A stretch of 64,000 nt of DNA from Pseudomonadaceae bacterium SI-3 (GTDB taxonomy: Bacteria; Pseudomonadota; Gammaproteobacteria; Pseudomonadales; Pseudomonadaceae), in NCBI GenBank assembly GCA_004010935.1, contig CP026511.1, positions 4,650,001 to 4,714,000 on the forward strand, given 5' to 3'. The notes under the pieces were generated by a model. That model had not been told where the DNA came from. It did no database searches and saw nothing but the letters and a program-made list of their open reading frames with translations. Position 1 is the stretch's first letter, and every line of letters starts with the position of its first letter. The translations under genes were made by a program, and so were the position numbers. Positions 1-8,574 of this stretch are shown one piece after another.

Positions 1-1
1 G

Positions 2-517
2 CTGGAAAGCGAAACGCTGCGCCACGCCATCGGCGGCATCCAGCAGACCATGGCCGCCTCGATGGCTTTCCTCTGCCCCAACGTGAACTCCTATCGCCGC
101 TTCGGTGCCCAGTTCTATGTACCGAACGCACCCTGCTGGGGCCTGGACAACCGCACCGTGGCGCTGCGCGTGCCAACCGACAGCCCCGATGCCGTGCGCA
201 TCGAGCACCGGGTTGCCGGCGCAGACGCCAACCCCTATCTGCTGCTCGCCAGCGTGCTAGCAGGCATTCACCATGGTCTGACCAACAAGATCGCGCCGGA
301 CGAGCCGATCGAGGGCAATTCCTACGAGCAGGTCGAGCCGAGCCTGCCCTCCAACCTGCGCGATGCGCTGCGCGAGCTGGACGACAGCGAGATCATGGCG
401 CGCTACATCAGCCCGCAGTACACCGACATTTTCGTGGCCTGCAAGGAAAGCGAGCTGGAAGAATTCGAACACTCGATCTCCGACCTCGAATACAACTGGT
501 ACCTGCACACCGTCTGA
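2..517 (+). CDS. spuI: Glutamine synthetase-family glutamylpolyamine synthetase, C-terminal part
   Basis: This is the 3' end of a gene cut by the left edge of the window; base 2 begins a codon and 171 residues remain. The visible part is the C-terminal half of a glutamine synthetase catalytic domain, with the conserved stretch NSYRRFGAQFYVPNAPCWG followed by RVEHR-like (RIEHRVAGADANPYLL) residues of the nucleotide and glutamate sites. It ends in EYNWYLHTV, as I remember for Pseudomonas gamma-glutamylpolyamine synthetases rather than GlnA. Such enzymes join glutamate to putrescine or other polyamines using ATP. The agmatine genes downstream, separated only by a minus-strand phytochrome gene, support a polyamine role. 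The exact paralogue (spuI versus another puuA-like copy) is inference. Confidence 0.8.
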   Translation: MESETLRHAIGGIQQTMAASMAFLCPNVNSYRRFGAQFYVPNAPCWGLDNRTVALRVPTDSPDAVRIEHRVAGADANPYLLLASVLAGIHHGLTNKIAPDEPIEGNSYEQVEPSLPSNLRDALRELDDSEIMARYISPQYTDIFVACKESELEEFEHSISDLEYNWYLHTV

Positions 518-523
518 TACCAC

Positions 524-547
524 GCCCCGCACCATCGCATGCGGGGC
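524..547 (+). terminator. GC-rich hairpin after the glutamylpolyamine synthetase gene
   Basis: A 7-bp inverted repeat (GCCCCGC and GCGGGGC) with a 10-base loop begins six bases after the stop codon. There is no run of T after it, so it may act only as a weak or Rho-assisted terminator, or as a 3'-end stabiliser. Confidence 0.35.
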
Positions 548-644
548 TCTCAGCCGCTCATGGAAGCGCTGCGGTGATCGGAAAACCCCGCTGCCATCTG
601 CACCGACATCAGTAAAAATCTAACCGGCCCAACCTAACGCAAGG

Positions 645-3242
645 TCACGCGCCACGATTTTCGGTCAACGGAGATCGCTCACGGGGACGCCCGAGTCCTG
701 GCAGTTGCCCGATGGCGTAGCCTAAGGCGCTGAGGTTGTAGGGTTTGGTCACGACCGGAACCTGATCGAAGCGCTCCGGGATTGCGGTACGGGCGCCATA
801 ACCGGTGGCGAACAGGAAAGGGTGCTGCTCGGCTTCAAGCTCGGCGGCAATACCCAGGCTGGTTTCCCCGGCCAGATTGACGTCCAGCACTACCAGATCG
901 AACGGATCGAGCCGCAAAGCGCGCCGCGCATCGACCAGCGAGCCGGCGATTTCCACCTGGACGCCGGCGTCTTCGAGCATGGTTTGCGCGTCGAGGGCAA
1001 TCATCATGCTGTCTTCGACCAGCAACAACCTGAGACCGGCGATGGGGCTTGCCGGGCGTGCCTTGACCAGGTCCGTCTGAGGTTGCTCGGTGCCCAGCGA
1101 TACATGCTGAGGTGGAATGCGGAAACGGGCGAACAGCCCTTCCGGTCGGAACTCCACCCGCGCGTCCCCTTGCAGTTCGAAGGGAACGGTGCGCTCGGTG
1201 ACGATGCTTCCGAAGCCGCGTCGAGTCGGTGGCTTCACCTCTGGCCCGCCGCTTTCATTCCACTCCAGCTCCAGCCCCCGGCCCTCCATAAGCTGCCAAC
1301 TTACAGTCAGCTGGCCCTCGGGCACGCTCAGCGCGCCGTATTTTGCGGCGTTGGTCATCAGCTCGTGAAGCACCAGCGCCAGGGTTTGATAGCCCCGCAC
1401 ATCCAGCGTTACCGCGCGACCGGCGAAGTGGATGCGCTCGTCCAGTTCGTCGCGGCCGTTCCAAGCTCGGGCTTCGGATTCGAGCAACGCACGCAGTTGC
1501 GTCGAGGCGCCAGCAGGTGCGTTGATCTGATCGTGCGCGCTGGCGAGTGCCTGGATGCGTCGCTCTACCTCTTGGGTGAATTCCTCCACCGAGGTCGCCT
1601 GTTGAGCACTCTGACGCGTGGTAGCGAGCACCAGGCTGAGGACGTTCTTGACCCGATGATTGAGTTCGGCAATCAGCAGAGACTGGCTGTCTTGCGCCTG
1701 TTGACGTTCTGAAGCGATCAATTCAGTGCGACGAAGAATGACTTCCAGCAAGGCCACCCGAAGGGTTTCGGCGACTCGCAGCTCACTGGCAGTCCAAGGA
1801 CGCGCATGGCCACGCACGGTCTCTCGCCAGGCCTCGAAGCTGCTGCGCGGATTGAGCGTTCCGCGAACAGGATCCCGCTGCACGGCTTTGTCAGGATTGC
1901 CGCCCCAGGTGACGGTCTGGATAACTTCGCGGCGGAAGAACAACAGATAATCCTGCGCGACCCTCGAAATGGGGATGGCGAGCACACCACTGGCGTGATC
2001 AGCGAAGCTGGCGGCGGGCGCGAAGTGCTCCGCGAGCGATGAGGTTGCGTAGATGCGATCCAAAGGTTTCTGCCCGAGAAAGGCGATCAGTTTCCCAACC
2101 GCTTCGTCCGGTGGCAGCACGCCCTCGCCGTTGAGGCGACCGTTCGACCAGACCGCCACGCCATCGCACGCAATCATGCTGTGCAGCATGCCCGCGTAGC
2201 GGTTCAGGTCTTCGAATACGGTATCGCGAGGGGACATCGCCTCCAATAGCTGATCGTGCGCATGCTGCGCGTCGGTCACCCGCTGCTGTTCCTGCTGTTG
2301 CTCACGCACATCGATCTGCAGCGAAAGCATCTGGCCGAACAGCTCGGCTGCCGAGCAGAGGGCGCCGCTCAGGTAGTGCGGCTCACTGTGATGGCAGGCG
2401 ATCAGCCCCCACAGTTGGTCACCGCGCATCAGGCTGACCGTGAGCGTGGCGCGCACATTCATATTGCGCAGGTACTGAACATGCACAGGCGACACGCTGC
2501 GCAGCGCCGCCAATCCCAGGTCCAAGGGTAGTCCTTCCGGACTGCGGCCCGGCAGAACCGGCACCGGTTGATAGTTGACGTCCGGGATCAGCCTGAGTGG
2601 CTGACGCCGATACAGTTCGCGCGCCTGTGCAGGAATATCGGTCGCCGGATAGCGAAGTCCCAGATAGGAATCGCTGCCGTACCGCACCGCCTCGGCCACC
2701 ACCTCACCCGACTCGTCTGGCAGAAAACGATAGATCATCACCCGGTCGTAACCGGTAACGGCGCGCACTTGCTGCGCCGCGAGCGTCAGTAGCCGCTGCA
2801 CAGTGGGCGCCCGACGCAACCGACCGGCCAGCCCTCGCAATAGCGTCACGCCGTTTGCGCCTGCCCCCATCACGCTCGGCGCTGCTTCGATCACGGCCAG
2901 GCCGTCGACCATATGCACCGTCATGTCGTAGCGATGCGCGCTGTCATCAAGCGCGAGGCAGTCCAGCCGCTCGGCGGAGCCAGACAGCATCGCAGTCTGC
3001 AATTGATTGCGTACGGAGTGGACCGTTTCGATCGGAAAGACGGAATCAAGCGGCCGGCCCAACAGCGACTGCGGGTCGACGTCGGCTAAAAAGCTCGAGG
3101 TGTTCGCCGAAACGTGCGCGATGGTCCAATCCGGCAGGGTGCAGCCTAGTAGCAGGCCGTGTGGTTGGATGGTCCCCGGAATGTGGATGGGCTCTTGGGC
3201 ACAATCAACCGGGGCGACGGACAGATGGAACTCGGTCGTCAA
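645..3242 (-). CDS. bphP: Bacteriophytochrome hybrid histidine kinase (PAS-GAF-PHY-HWE kinase-REC)
   Basis: An 865-residue red/far-red photoreceptor kinase of the cytoplasm. Order: PAS (about 10-125), GAF (135-310), PHY (320-495), HWE/HisKA_2 dimerisation domain (about 520-600), ATPase domain, C-terminal receiver (about 735-855). Cys14, in VDCAQEPIHIPG, is the expected biliverdin attachment site. The GAF motif is PATDIP (Asp about 202), the PHY tongue keeps PRSSF, the phospho-His is about 529 in AELNHRVKNVL, and the receiver Asp is about 787 in VVLDVNLAG. I chose the TTG at 3242 because AGGAGA lies nine bases upstream and it places the Cys close to the N-terminus as in known BphPs; a TTG 39 bases further upstream has no such site. 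No heme oxygenase (bphO) gene is adjacent, unlike in several pseudomonads. Confidence 0.92.
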   Translation of the reverse strand: MTTEFHLSVAPVDCAQEPIHIPGTIQPHGLLLGCTLPDWTIAHVSANTSSFLADVDPQSLLGRPLDSVFPIETVHSVRNQLQTAMLSGSAERLDCLALDDSAHRYDMTVHMVDGLAVIEAAPSVMGAGANGVTLLRGLAGRLRRAPTVQRLLTLAAQQVRAVTGYDRVMIYRFLPDESGEVVAEAVRYGSDSYLGLRYPATDIPAQARELYRRQPLRLIPDVNYQPVPVLPGRSPEGLPLDLGLAALRSVSPVHVQYLRNMNVRATLTVSLMRGDQLWGLIACHHSEPHYLSGALCSAAELFGQMLSLQIDVREQQQEQQRVTDAQHAHDQLLEAMSPRDTVFEDLNRYAGMLHSMIACDGVAVWSNGRLNGEGVLPPDEAVGKLIAFLGQKPLDRIYATSSLAEHFAPAASFADHASGVLAIPISRVAQDYLLFFRREVIQTVTWGGNPDKAVQRDPVRGTLNPRSSFEAWRETVRGHARPWTASELRVAETLRVALLEVILRRTELIASERQQAQDSQSLLIAELNHRVKNVLSLVLATTRQSAQQATSVEEFTQEVERRIQALASAHDQINAPAGASTQLRALLESEARAWNGRDELDERIHFAGRAVTLDVRGYQTLALVLHELMTNAAKYGALSVPEGQLTVSWQLMEGRGLELEWNESGGPEVKPPTRRGFGSIVTERTVPFELQGDARVEFRPEGLFARFRIPPQHVSLGTEQPQTDLVKARPASPIAGLRLLLVEDSMMIALDAQTMLEDAGVQVEIAGSLVDARRALRLDPFDLVVLDVNLAGETSLGIAAELEAEQHPFLFATGYGARTAIPERFDQVPVVTKPYNLSALGYAIGQLPGLGRPRERSPLTENRGA

Positions 3243-3472
3243 TGCGAAACTTCTCCTGCAGCTGCTGAGGGCCAGGCCCAACAGAGACCCGTTCAGAAAG
3301 CTAAGACATGCATCGGCGGCATTCGCTCAAAAGAACCGCCCGACGTAGCAACAGGCCGTCGGACCGTGATCGCTCGAGGCTAGCTCATTGAAGGAACAGC
3401 CCCGCATCGGGCCAGACGACGAAGCGAAACTGACGATTGCTTCATACCGCGTCATGGCTTCCAATGCCGTCC

Positions 3473-4123
3473 ATGACCAAGCCCGATGATCAAAAGGCTG
3501 TCCCCGGACGGCGACCACGCGCCAGCAGCCAGGCACGCATCGCCCAGATTCTCGCCGCCGCACGCGAGCTGCTGGCCGGACAGGGCGTGGCCGGCCTTTC
3601 CATCTACAGCGTGGCGGAACACGCCAGAATCCCGCCTTCCTCCGTCTATCACTTTTTCGCCAGCGTGCCGGCGCTGCTCAATGCCTTGACCGCTGATGTG
3701 CATGCCGCCTTCCGGGCAAGCCTCGCCGAGCCGGTGGATCACGACCGCCTGGGCTGTTGGCGCGACCTGTCCCGGCTTGTCGAACAGCGCATGCTGGCCA
3801 TCTATCAGCACGACGCAGCCGCCCGGCAGCTGATTCTCGCGCAGCACGGGCTAAGCGAAGTGACCCAAGCCGACCACCAGCACGACATCGAACTCGCTGG
3901 GTTGATGCAGGTCCTTTTTGAAAGGCATTTCGAACTCCCGACGTTGCCCGGAGATGTCGATGTATTTGCCTTGGCACTGGAGCTGGGAGACCGGGTCTAC
4001 GCGCGATCGGTGCATCTGCACGGCAGCATCACGCCGCGCATGGCAGAAGAAGGTATGCGCGTATTCGATGCCTACCTGGCACTCTATCTGCCGCCCTATT
4101 TGCCAAAGCGCGCCCAGATCTAG
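3473..4123 (+). CDS. aguR: TetR-family regulator, probable agmatine-responsive repressor AguR
   Basis: A 216-residue TetR-type repressor. The N-terminal helix-turn-helix is plain (ARIAQILAAARELLAGQGVA then YSVAEHARIPPSSVYHFF, about residues 20-65), followed by a variable ligand domain. It sits directly upstream of aguB and aguA on the same strand. From memory, P. aeruginosa AguR occupies this position and represses aguBA, relieved by agmatine or N-carbamoylputrescine, so the symbol is inferred from synteny and family. Start choice is uncertain: ATG 3473 gives a normal TetR N-terminus, ATG 3464 is three codons earlier, and neither has a strong Shine-Dalgarno site. It is divergent from bphP across about 230 bases. 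Confidence 0.8.
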   Translation: MTKPDDQKAVPGRRPRASSQARIAQILAAARELLAGQGVAGLSIYSVAEHARIPPSSVYHFFASVPALLNALTADVHAAFRASLAEPVDHDRLGCWRDLSRLVEQRMLAIYQHDAAARQLILAQHGLSEVTQADHQHDIELAGLMQVLFERHFELPTLPGDVDVFALALELGDRVYARSVHLHGSITPRMAEEGMRVFDAYLALYLPPYLPKRAQI

Positions 4124-4145
4124 CCGATAGATATCGGTTTTTATT
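4124..4145 (+). terminator. Short hairpin plus T-run after aguR
   Basis: CCGAT / ATCGG with an AGAT loop starts immediately after the aguR stop codon and is followed by TTTTTATT. The stem is short, so termination may be partial. Because the sequence is nearly symmetric and lies in the aguR-aguB gap, it could also be part of an AguR operator. Confidence 0.45.
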
Positions 4146-4257
4146 CAAGTCTCAAGGGCAGAAGCTGACAGAATGCGCTTTCAATACAGATAATTATCGA
4201 ATAGATTTTGCAGCGCCCCACAGGGCCGCCCTTACGCCAGCATCCGCGAGGTTTTCC

Positions 4258-5136
4258 ATGTCCCGTATCGTTTCTGTCGCCGCCACCCAGATGGCCTGTT
4301 CCTGGGATCGCGAAGCGAACATCGCCAACGCTGAGAAACTGGTCCGCGAGGCAGCCGCCAAGGGCGCACAAGTCATCCTGATTCAGGAGCTCTTCGAGAC
4401 TCCGTATTTCTGCCAGAAGCCGAACCCGGAATATCTGCAACTGGCCACTTCGGTGGAAGACAACCCGGCCGTACAGCATTTCCAGAAAGTCGCGGCTGAG
4501 CTGCAAGTAGTCCTGCCGGTGAGCTTCTTCGAGCTTTCGGGGCGGGCGCGCTTCAACTCGATCGCCATCATCGATGCTGACGGCAAGGTACTGGGCGTCT
4601 ACCGCAAGAGTCATATCCCGGACGGCCCCGGCTACCACGAGAAGTACTACTTCAACCCGGGCGATACCGGTTTCAAAGTTTGGAACACCCGCTACGCCAA
4701 GATCGGCGTGGCCATCTGCTGGGACCAGTGGTTCCCCGAAACTGCGCGCAGCATGGCGCTGATGGGTGCCGAACTGCTGTTCTACCCAACAGCCATCGGC
4801 AGCGAGCCGCACGATTCGAGCATCACCTCGCGCGACCACTGGCAGCGCGTACAACAGGGCCATGCCGGTGCCAACCTGATGCCGCTGATTGCCAGCAACC
4901 GCATCGGCCGCGAAGAGCAGGACGGCTACGACATCACCTTCTATGGTTCCTCGTTCATTGCCGATCAGTTCGGCGCGAAGGTCGAAGAAATGGACGAGAC
5001 CAGCGAAGGCGTGCTGGTACATGAGTTCGACCTCGATCAGCTCGAACACATTCGCAGCGCCTGGGGCGTGTTCCGTGATCGCCGGCCGAACCTGTACAGC
5101 CCGATCAAGACGCTGGATGGATCGCTGGAGTCCTGA
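4258..5136 (+). CDS. aguB: N-carbamoylputrescine amidase
   Basis: A 292-residue nitrilase-superfamily enzyme that hydrolyses N-carbamoylputrescine to putrescine, CO2 and ammonia, the second step of agmatine catabolism. The catalytic triad is visible: Glu44 (LIQELFETPYFCQ), Lys117 (YRKSHIPDGPGYHEKYYF) and Cys154 (VAICWDQWFPE). The HIPDGPGYHEKYYFNPGD segment is typical of the AguB subgroup as distinct from other carbon-nitrogen hydrolases. Length equals that of known AguB. It lies 134 bases after aguR and 134 bases before aguA, all on the plus strand, fitting an aguBA transcription unit controlled from the aguR-aguB gap. Confidence 0.95.
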   Translation: MSRIVSVAATQMACSWDREANIANAEKLVREAAAKGAQVILIQELFETPYFCQKPNPEYLQLATSVEDNPAVQHFQKVAAELQVVLPVSFFELSGRARFNSIAIIDADGKVLGVYRKSHIPDGPGYHEKYYFNPGDTGFKVWNTRYAKIGVAICWDQWFPETARSMALMGAELLFYPTAIGSEPHDSSITSRDHWQRVQQGHAGANLMPLIASNRIGREEQDGYDITFYGSSFIADQFGAKVEEMDETSEGVLVHEFDLDQLEHIRSAWGVFRDRRPNLYSPIKTLDGSLES

Positions 5137-5160
5137 ACCGCCTTTTATCGGCAATCGACG

Positions 5161-5186
5161 CAGCCGCACTCCTTTTGTTGCGGCTG
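5161..5186 (+). other. 8-bp stem-loop between aguB and aguA
   Basis: CAGCCGCA and TGCGGCTG form a perfect 8-bp stem around a 10-base loop, 25 bases after the aguB stop. No T-run follows, so it is better read as an mRNA-stabilising or processing hairpin inside the operon than as a full terminator. Confidence 0.5.
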
Positions 5187-5270
5187 AATCGCGCTTCACG
5201 TGGTCAGATAACCGCTAACTGATAAAAGCCGAACGCATTGCAGATTGTTGTCTTTTCCACAGGTAAAACG

Positions 5271-6386
5271 ATGACCACCCTGACCACCACCCCGCGTGCC
5301 GACGATTACCACATGCCTGCCGAATGGGCGCCGCACAGCCAGACCTGGATGGTATGGCCGCAGCGGCCCGACAATTGGCGCGAACAGGCCACACCGGCGC
5401 AGGCTGCGTTCACTGCTGTAGCCAAGGCCATCGCGCGTTTCGAGCCCGTTACCGTAGGCGTCACCGCCGCGCACTACCAGACGGCCCGTGCGCAACTGGA
5501 CGATCCGCGGATCCGCGTGGTGGAAATCAGCAGCGATGACGCCTGGGTACGCGATACCGGCCCAACCTTCGTGATCAATGGTAAGGGCGGCCTACGTGGC
5601 GTGGATTGGACCTTCAACGCCTGGGGCGGCCTCGACGGCGGGCTGTACAGCGAATGGCAGCGCGACGATGAGGTGGCGCAGAAGATCCTCGAAATCGAAC
5701 GCTGCGATCGCTACCGCACCGAAGGTTTTGTGTTGGAAGGGGGCTCGATCCATGTCGATGGCGAAGGCACGCTGATCACCACCGAAGAGTGCCTGCTCAA
5801 TCGCAACCGTAATCCGCACCTGTCACGCGAAGAAATCGAGCGGGTACTGTCCGACTACCTGGCGATCGACAAGGTCATCTGGCTGCCGCACGGCCTGTTC
5901 AACGATGAAACCGACGGCCACGTGGATAACTTTTGCTGCTTCGTCCGCCCAGGGGAAGTGCTACTCGCCTGGACGGACGACCTCGACAACCCCAACTACG
6001 AACGCTGCCAAGCCGCGATGCAGGTGCTGGAGGCGGCGACGGACGCCTGGGACCGTCAGCTGATCGTGCACAAGATGCCGATACCGGGGCCCCTGCATGC
6101 CACCGAAGAGGAGTGCGCTGGCGTGGTCCCGCTGGTTGGCAGCCAGCCGCGCGATCCATCGATTCGCCTGGCCGGCAGCTATGTGAACTTCCTGATCGTC
6201 AACGGCGGCATCATCGCGCCCTCCTTTGACGATCCGCTCGACGCCGAAGCCGAAGCTATCCTCAGCCGGCTATTTCCGCAGCATCAGGTGGTCATGGTGC
6301 CGGGTCGCGAAATCCTGCTTGGCGGTGGCAACATCCACTGCATCACTCAACAACAGCCCGCTGCATCGAGCCGCGCCTCGGCGTAG
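5271..6386 (+). CDS. aguA: Agmatine deiminase
   Basis: A 371-residue enzyme of the guanidino-group-modifying (peptidyl-arginine deiminase-like) fold that converts agmatine to N-carbamoylputrescine and ammonia, feeding AguB. Diagnostic segments: [22 protein letters not shown] at the N-terminus, [39 protein letters not shown] and the catalytic Cys357 in [12 protein letters not shown]. The ATG at 5271 was chosen (AGG about eight bases upstream) over a TTG eleven codons earlier because it gives the family's usual N-terminus. Together aguA and aguB turn agmatine into putrescine, which the glutamylpolyamine synthetase encoded at the left edge could then take up. Confidence 0.95.
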   Translation: MTTLTTTPRADDYHMPAEWAPHSQTWMVWPQRPDNWREQATPAQAAFTAVAKAIARFEPVTVGVTAAHYQTARAQLDDPRIRVVEISSDDAWVRDTGPTFVINGKGGLRGVDWTFNAWGGLDGGLYSEWQRDDEVAQKILEIERCDRYRTEGFVLEGGSIHVDGEGTLITTEECLLNRNRNPHLSREEIERVLSDYLAIDKVIWLPHGLFNDETDGHVDNFCCFVRPGEVLLAWTDDLDNPNYERCQAAMQVLEAATDAWDRQLIVHKMPIPGPLHATEEECAGVVPLVGSQPRDPSIRLAGSYVNFLIVNGGIIAPSFDDPLDAEAEAILSRLFPQHQVVMVPGREILLGGGNIHCITQQQPAASSRASA

Positions 6387-6409
6387 CGATTACGGCAGGA
6401 GTCGCCGCC

Positions 6410-7087
6410 ATGCGTTTCGGAGCCATTCTGCTGGGTGTGCTGATGGCGTCGTCCGCACAGGCTATCGAGGCCTATTCGTGCCGCAACGGGTTCTTCCCGG
6501 CGTTTGCCGGTCAGGTGCGTCACGCCGAAGTAACCGCCGGTGCGGGCGAACAGGTTCACTTCAGGAACGATGCCCCCGGCTGCCCGGACAAAGCGTCCTG
6601 CCTGCAGAACGCCTATCTCGTGGATGGCGACAGGCTTCTGGTTGGCAAACAGGCGGACGACTGGGCCTGCGTCTGGTACTTCGCCGAGACACGTGAGTTC
6701 GTCGGCTGGCTGCCGACGCGCAACCTCGACGTTGAAGCCTCGGCACCCATACCCACTCTCAACGATTGGATCGGCCGCTGGGTGCCGATTGCAGGTGGCA
6801 ACAGCATCGTCATCACCCATCCCTCGCCTGCCGGCCCGCTTGCCATAGAAGGCGAGGCCATTTGGCAAGGGGGGCTCAACAGGCTCGGCGAGCGGGTCGT
6901 GCACGTTGGCGCCTTCGCTGGCAAGGCACAGCCCACGGGCGATCTATTGAAGGTGGTCGAGGGCAGTGGTGAGTACGAGTGCAGCGTTACCATGCAATAC
7001 GTTACCGGCAATCTGGTCGTCACCGACAACAGTCATTGTGGCGGGATGAACGTGCGTTTCGACGATGTTTACCGCAAGGCACCCTAA
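6410..7087 (+). CDS. Secreted protein of unknown function
   Basis: A 225-residue protein I do not recognise. Residues 1-18 (MRFGAILLGVLMASSAQA) form a signal peptide with an AQA-type cleavage site, so the mature protein is probably periplasmic. The mature part has several cysteines that could form disulfides (YSCRNG, PGCPDKASC, WACVWYF, YECSV, SHCGG). The segment around residues 60-105 (VDGDRLLVGKQADDWACVWYFAETREFVGWLPTRNL) looks like an SH3-like fold with a GWLP turn. AGGAG eight bases upstream supports the start. It begins 23 bases after aguA, so it could be co-transcribed, but no polyamine link is visible. Confidence 0.75.
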   Translation: MRFGAILLGVLMASSAQAIEAYSCRNGFFPAFAGQVRHAEVTAGAGEQVHFRNDAPGCPDKASCLQNAYLVDGDRLLVGKQADDWACVWYFAETREFVGWLPTRNLDVEASAPIPTLNDWIGRWVPIAGGNSIVITHPSPAGPLAIEGEAIWQGGLNRLGERVVHVGAFAGKAQPTGDLLKVVEGSGEYECSVTMQYVTGNLVVTDNSHCGGMNVRFDDVYRKAP

Positions 7088-7434
7088 AACCTACGTGCAC
7101 CTTCGCGTGCTTGAAGCGCAGCCATTTTGATCTAGAGTTCAGACCGTGCGGCCAACACCGCGACCGCCCGTTCTAATCGCGTGCCCACCTCACAGGAAAC
7201 ACGCGGTTGTGCTGATGCCTGGATGCAGCCGCGTTTGACAAAGCCTTCAACGCCGGCGCAGGTGAGGCGAAGACCGAATGGGCAGCCATCCCAGCGTCTG
7301 AACGCCAGGCCAAATGCGATGAGTTCAAGCAAGAAATGGAAGCGTTAGGCCAGCAGTTCACGCTATGACAGCGTTCGCGACCGGCGGGACGAACCAGCGG
7401 CCGCGGCGAGGATTTCCGCCCTTCGAATAGCGAA
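7088..7434. other. Intergenic region between convergent genes, with a possible gene remnant
   Basis: This 347-base stretch separates the secreted-protein gene (plus) from the convergent diguanylate cyclase (minus). I see no strong terminator. The only structure is an open plus-strand frame of 50 codons at 7216-7368, listed separately. Confidence 0.5.
7216..7368 (+). pseudogene. Possible C-terminal remnant of a small hypothetical protein
   Basis: An open frame of 50 codons running from just after a stop at 7213-7215 to the TGA at 7366-7368. The translation (AAFDKAFNAGAGEAKTEW then AAIPASERQAKCDEFKQEM) has a protein-like composition, rich in Ala, Lys and Glu, but there is no credible start codon or ribosome site. 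It may be the tail of a gene broken upstream. I cannot name the family. Confidence 0.25.
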
Positions 7435-8433
7435 TCAGGCGACGATCACCTGATTCTTGCCCAGACGCTTGGCGGTATACATGGCGGCATCGGCACGGGC
7501 GAACATCGCGCTGAGGTCCGGATCGCTGGCTGTCAGATAGGTCACGCCCAGGCTGATGGTGACGCCAAAGCGCTGCCCGTCCGGGCTGGTGAACACCAGC
7601 CGCTGGATCTCGCGCTGCAAGCGTTCGGCAATCTGCTCGGCGAGATCGGGCTGGCACCCCGGCAGTAGCAAGGCGAATTCCTCGCCGCCGATTCGGCCGA
7701 ACAGATCACCTCGACGCAGTACCGACGATCCGCACTGAGCCACGCGCTGCAGTACTTGATCGCCCATCTGGTGCCCGTAGGTGTCGTTGATGCGCTTGAA
7801 GTCATCGATGTCCAGTAGCTGGAAGGCCATCGGCGTGGCGTATTGCCGGGCGAGATCGAATTCGCGCTGGGCACATTCGAAAAAGTACCGCCGGTTGCTG
7901 CTCTGGGTCAGAACGTCGATCGTGGCCAGACGCTGCAGCTCGCCCTCGAGCTGCTTCTTTTCGGTGATGTCTTCTGCGATCCCGACGATGATCGGCCCGT
8001 GCAAACTGTCCGCACTGCGCGCAATGAAGCATTTGTCACTCAGCCAGCGCAGCTGCCCATCCGTGCGAATGATGCGGTACTCACGTTCTTCGACTGCGCC
8101 TTTCTCGAGCACTTCGAGCATGCTCTGCTGGGCGTACTCCAGATCGTCCGGGTAGATGCTGTTGCGCCATTCGCCAAAGTCCGACAGCAGCAAGGCGGCC
8201 GAGCGGCCAAAAATCTGCTCATAGGCCGGGCTGACGTAGATCATCTGCTGGGCCTGCCAATCGAATGCCCAAAGCACCGCATTGACAGCACCCATCAGCG
8301 TGCTGAACAAATGCTCGCGCTCACTCAGGCGCTCGACTTCGGCACGCGCATGCATCAATGCCAAAAGGGTTTGCGCCTCGGTCGGCGGAAGAATCCCGAC
8401 ACCCGTTTCGCTTCGCTGCTTCACCAGATTCAT
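7435..8433 (-). CDS. PAS-GGDEF diguanylate cyclase
   Basis: A 332-residue cytoplasmic protein that should make c-di-GMP from two GTP. A PAS domain (about 40-160: FSTLMGAVNAVLWAFDWQ to GIAEDITEKKQLE) is followed by a GGDEF domain (about 170-332). The active-site signature is intact as GGEEF, and RRGD five residues before it matches the inhibitory I-site RxxD, so product inhibition is expected. No transmembrane segment is present. I chose ATG 8433 (GGAAG upstream) over the TTG four codons earlier. The gene lies just downstream of desA on the same strand with a 141-base gap; from memory, P. aeruginosa also has a PAS/GGDEF gene beside desA. Confidence 0.88.
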   Translation of the reverse strand: MNLVKQRSETGVGILPPTEAQTLLALMHARAEVERLSEREHLFSTLMGAVNAVLWAFDWQAQQMIYVSPAYEQIFGRSAALLLSDFGEWRNSIYPDDLEYAQQSMLEVLEKGAVEEREYRIIRTDGQLRWLSDKCFIARSADSLHGPIIVGIAEDITEKKQLEGELQRLATIDVLTQSSNRRYFFECAQREFDLARQYATPMAFQLLDIDDFKRINDTYGHQMGDQVLQRVAQCGSSVLRRGDLFGRIGGEEFALLLPGCQPDLAEQIAERLQREIQRLVFTSPDGQRFGVTISLGVTYLTASDPDLSAMFARADAAMYTAKRLGKNQVIVA

Positions 8434-8574
8434 ACCTGCTTCCAAAACATGGCGTCAGGCACCGACGGAGACCCGCTGGATAACTGTCGCAAGAGCACCA
8501 GAATGCAGTTCAGAGAGTGGCGAGCAAGCAAAGTTCCGGGCGCCGTGCGTGCCGCAGGTCGCGCCGATCAGAGG

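Noticed and set aside
4124..4145. Considered as an AguR operator rather than a terminator
   Set aside because: The T-run and position directly after the stop fit a terminator better, though an operator role is not excluded.
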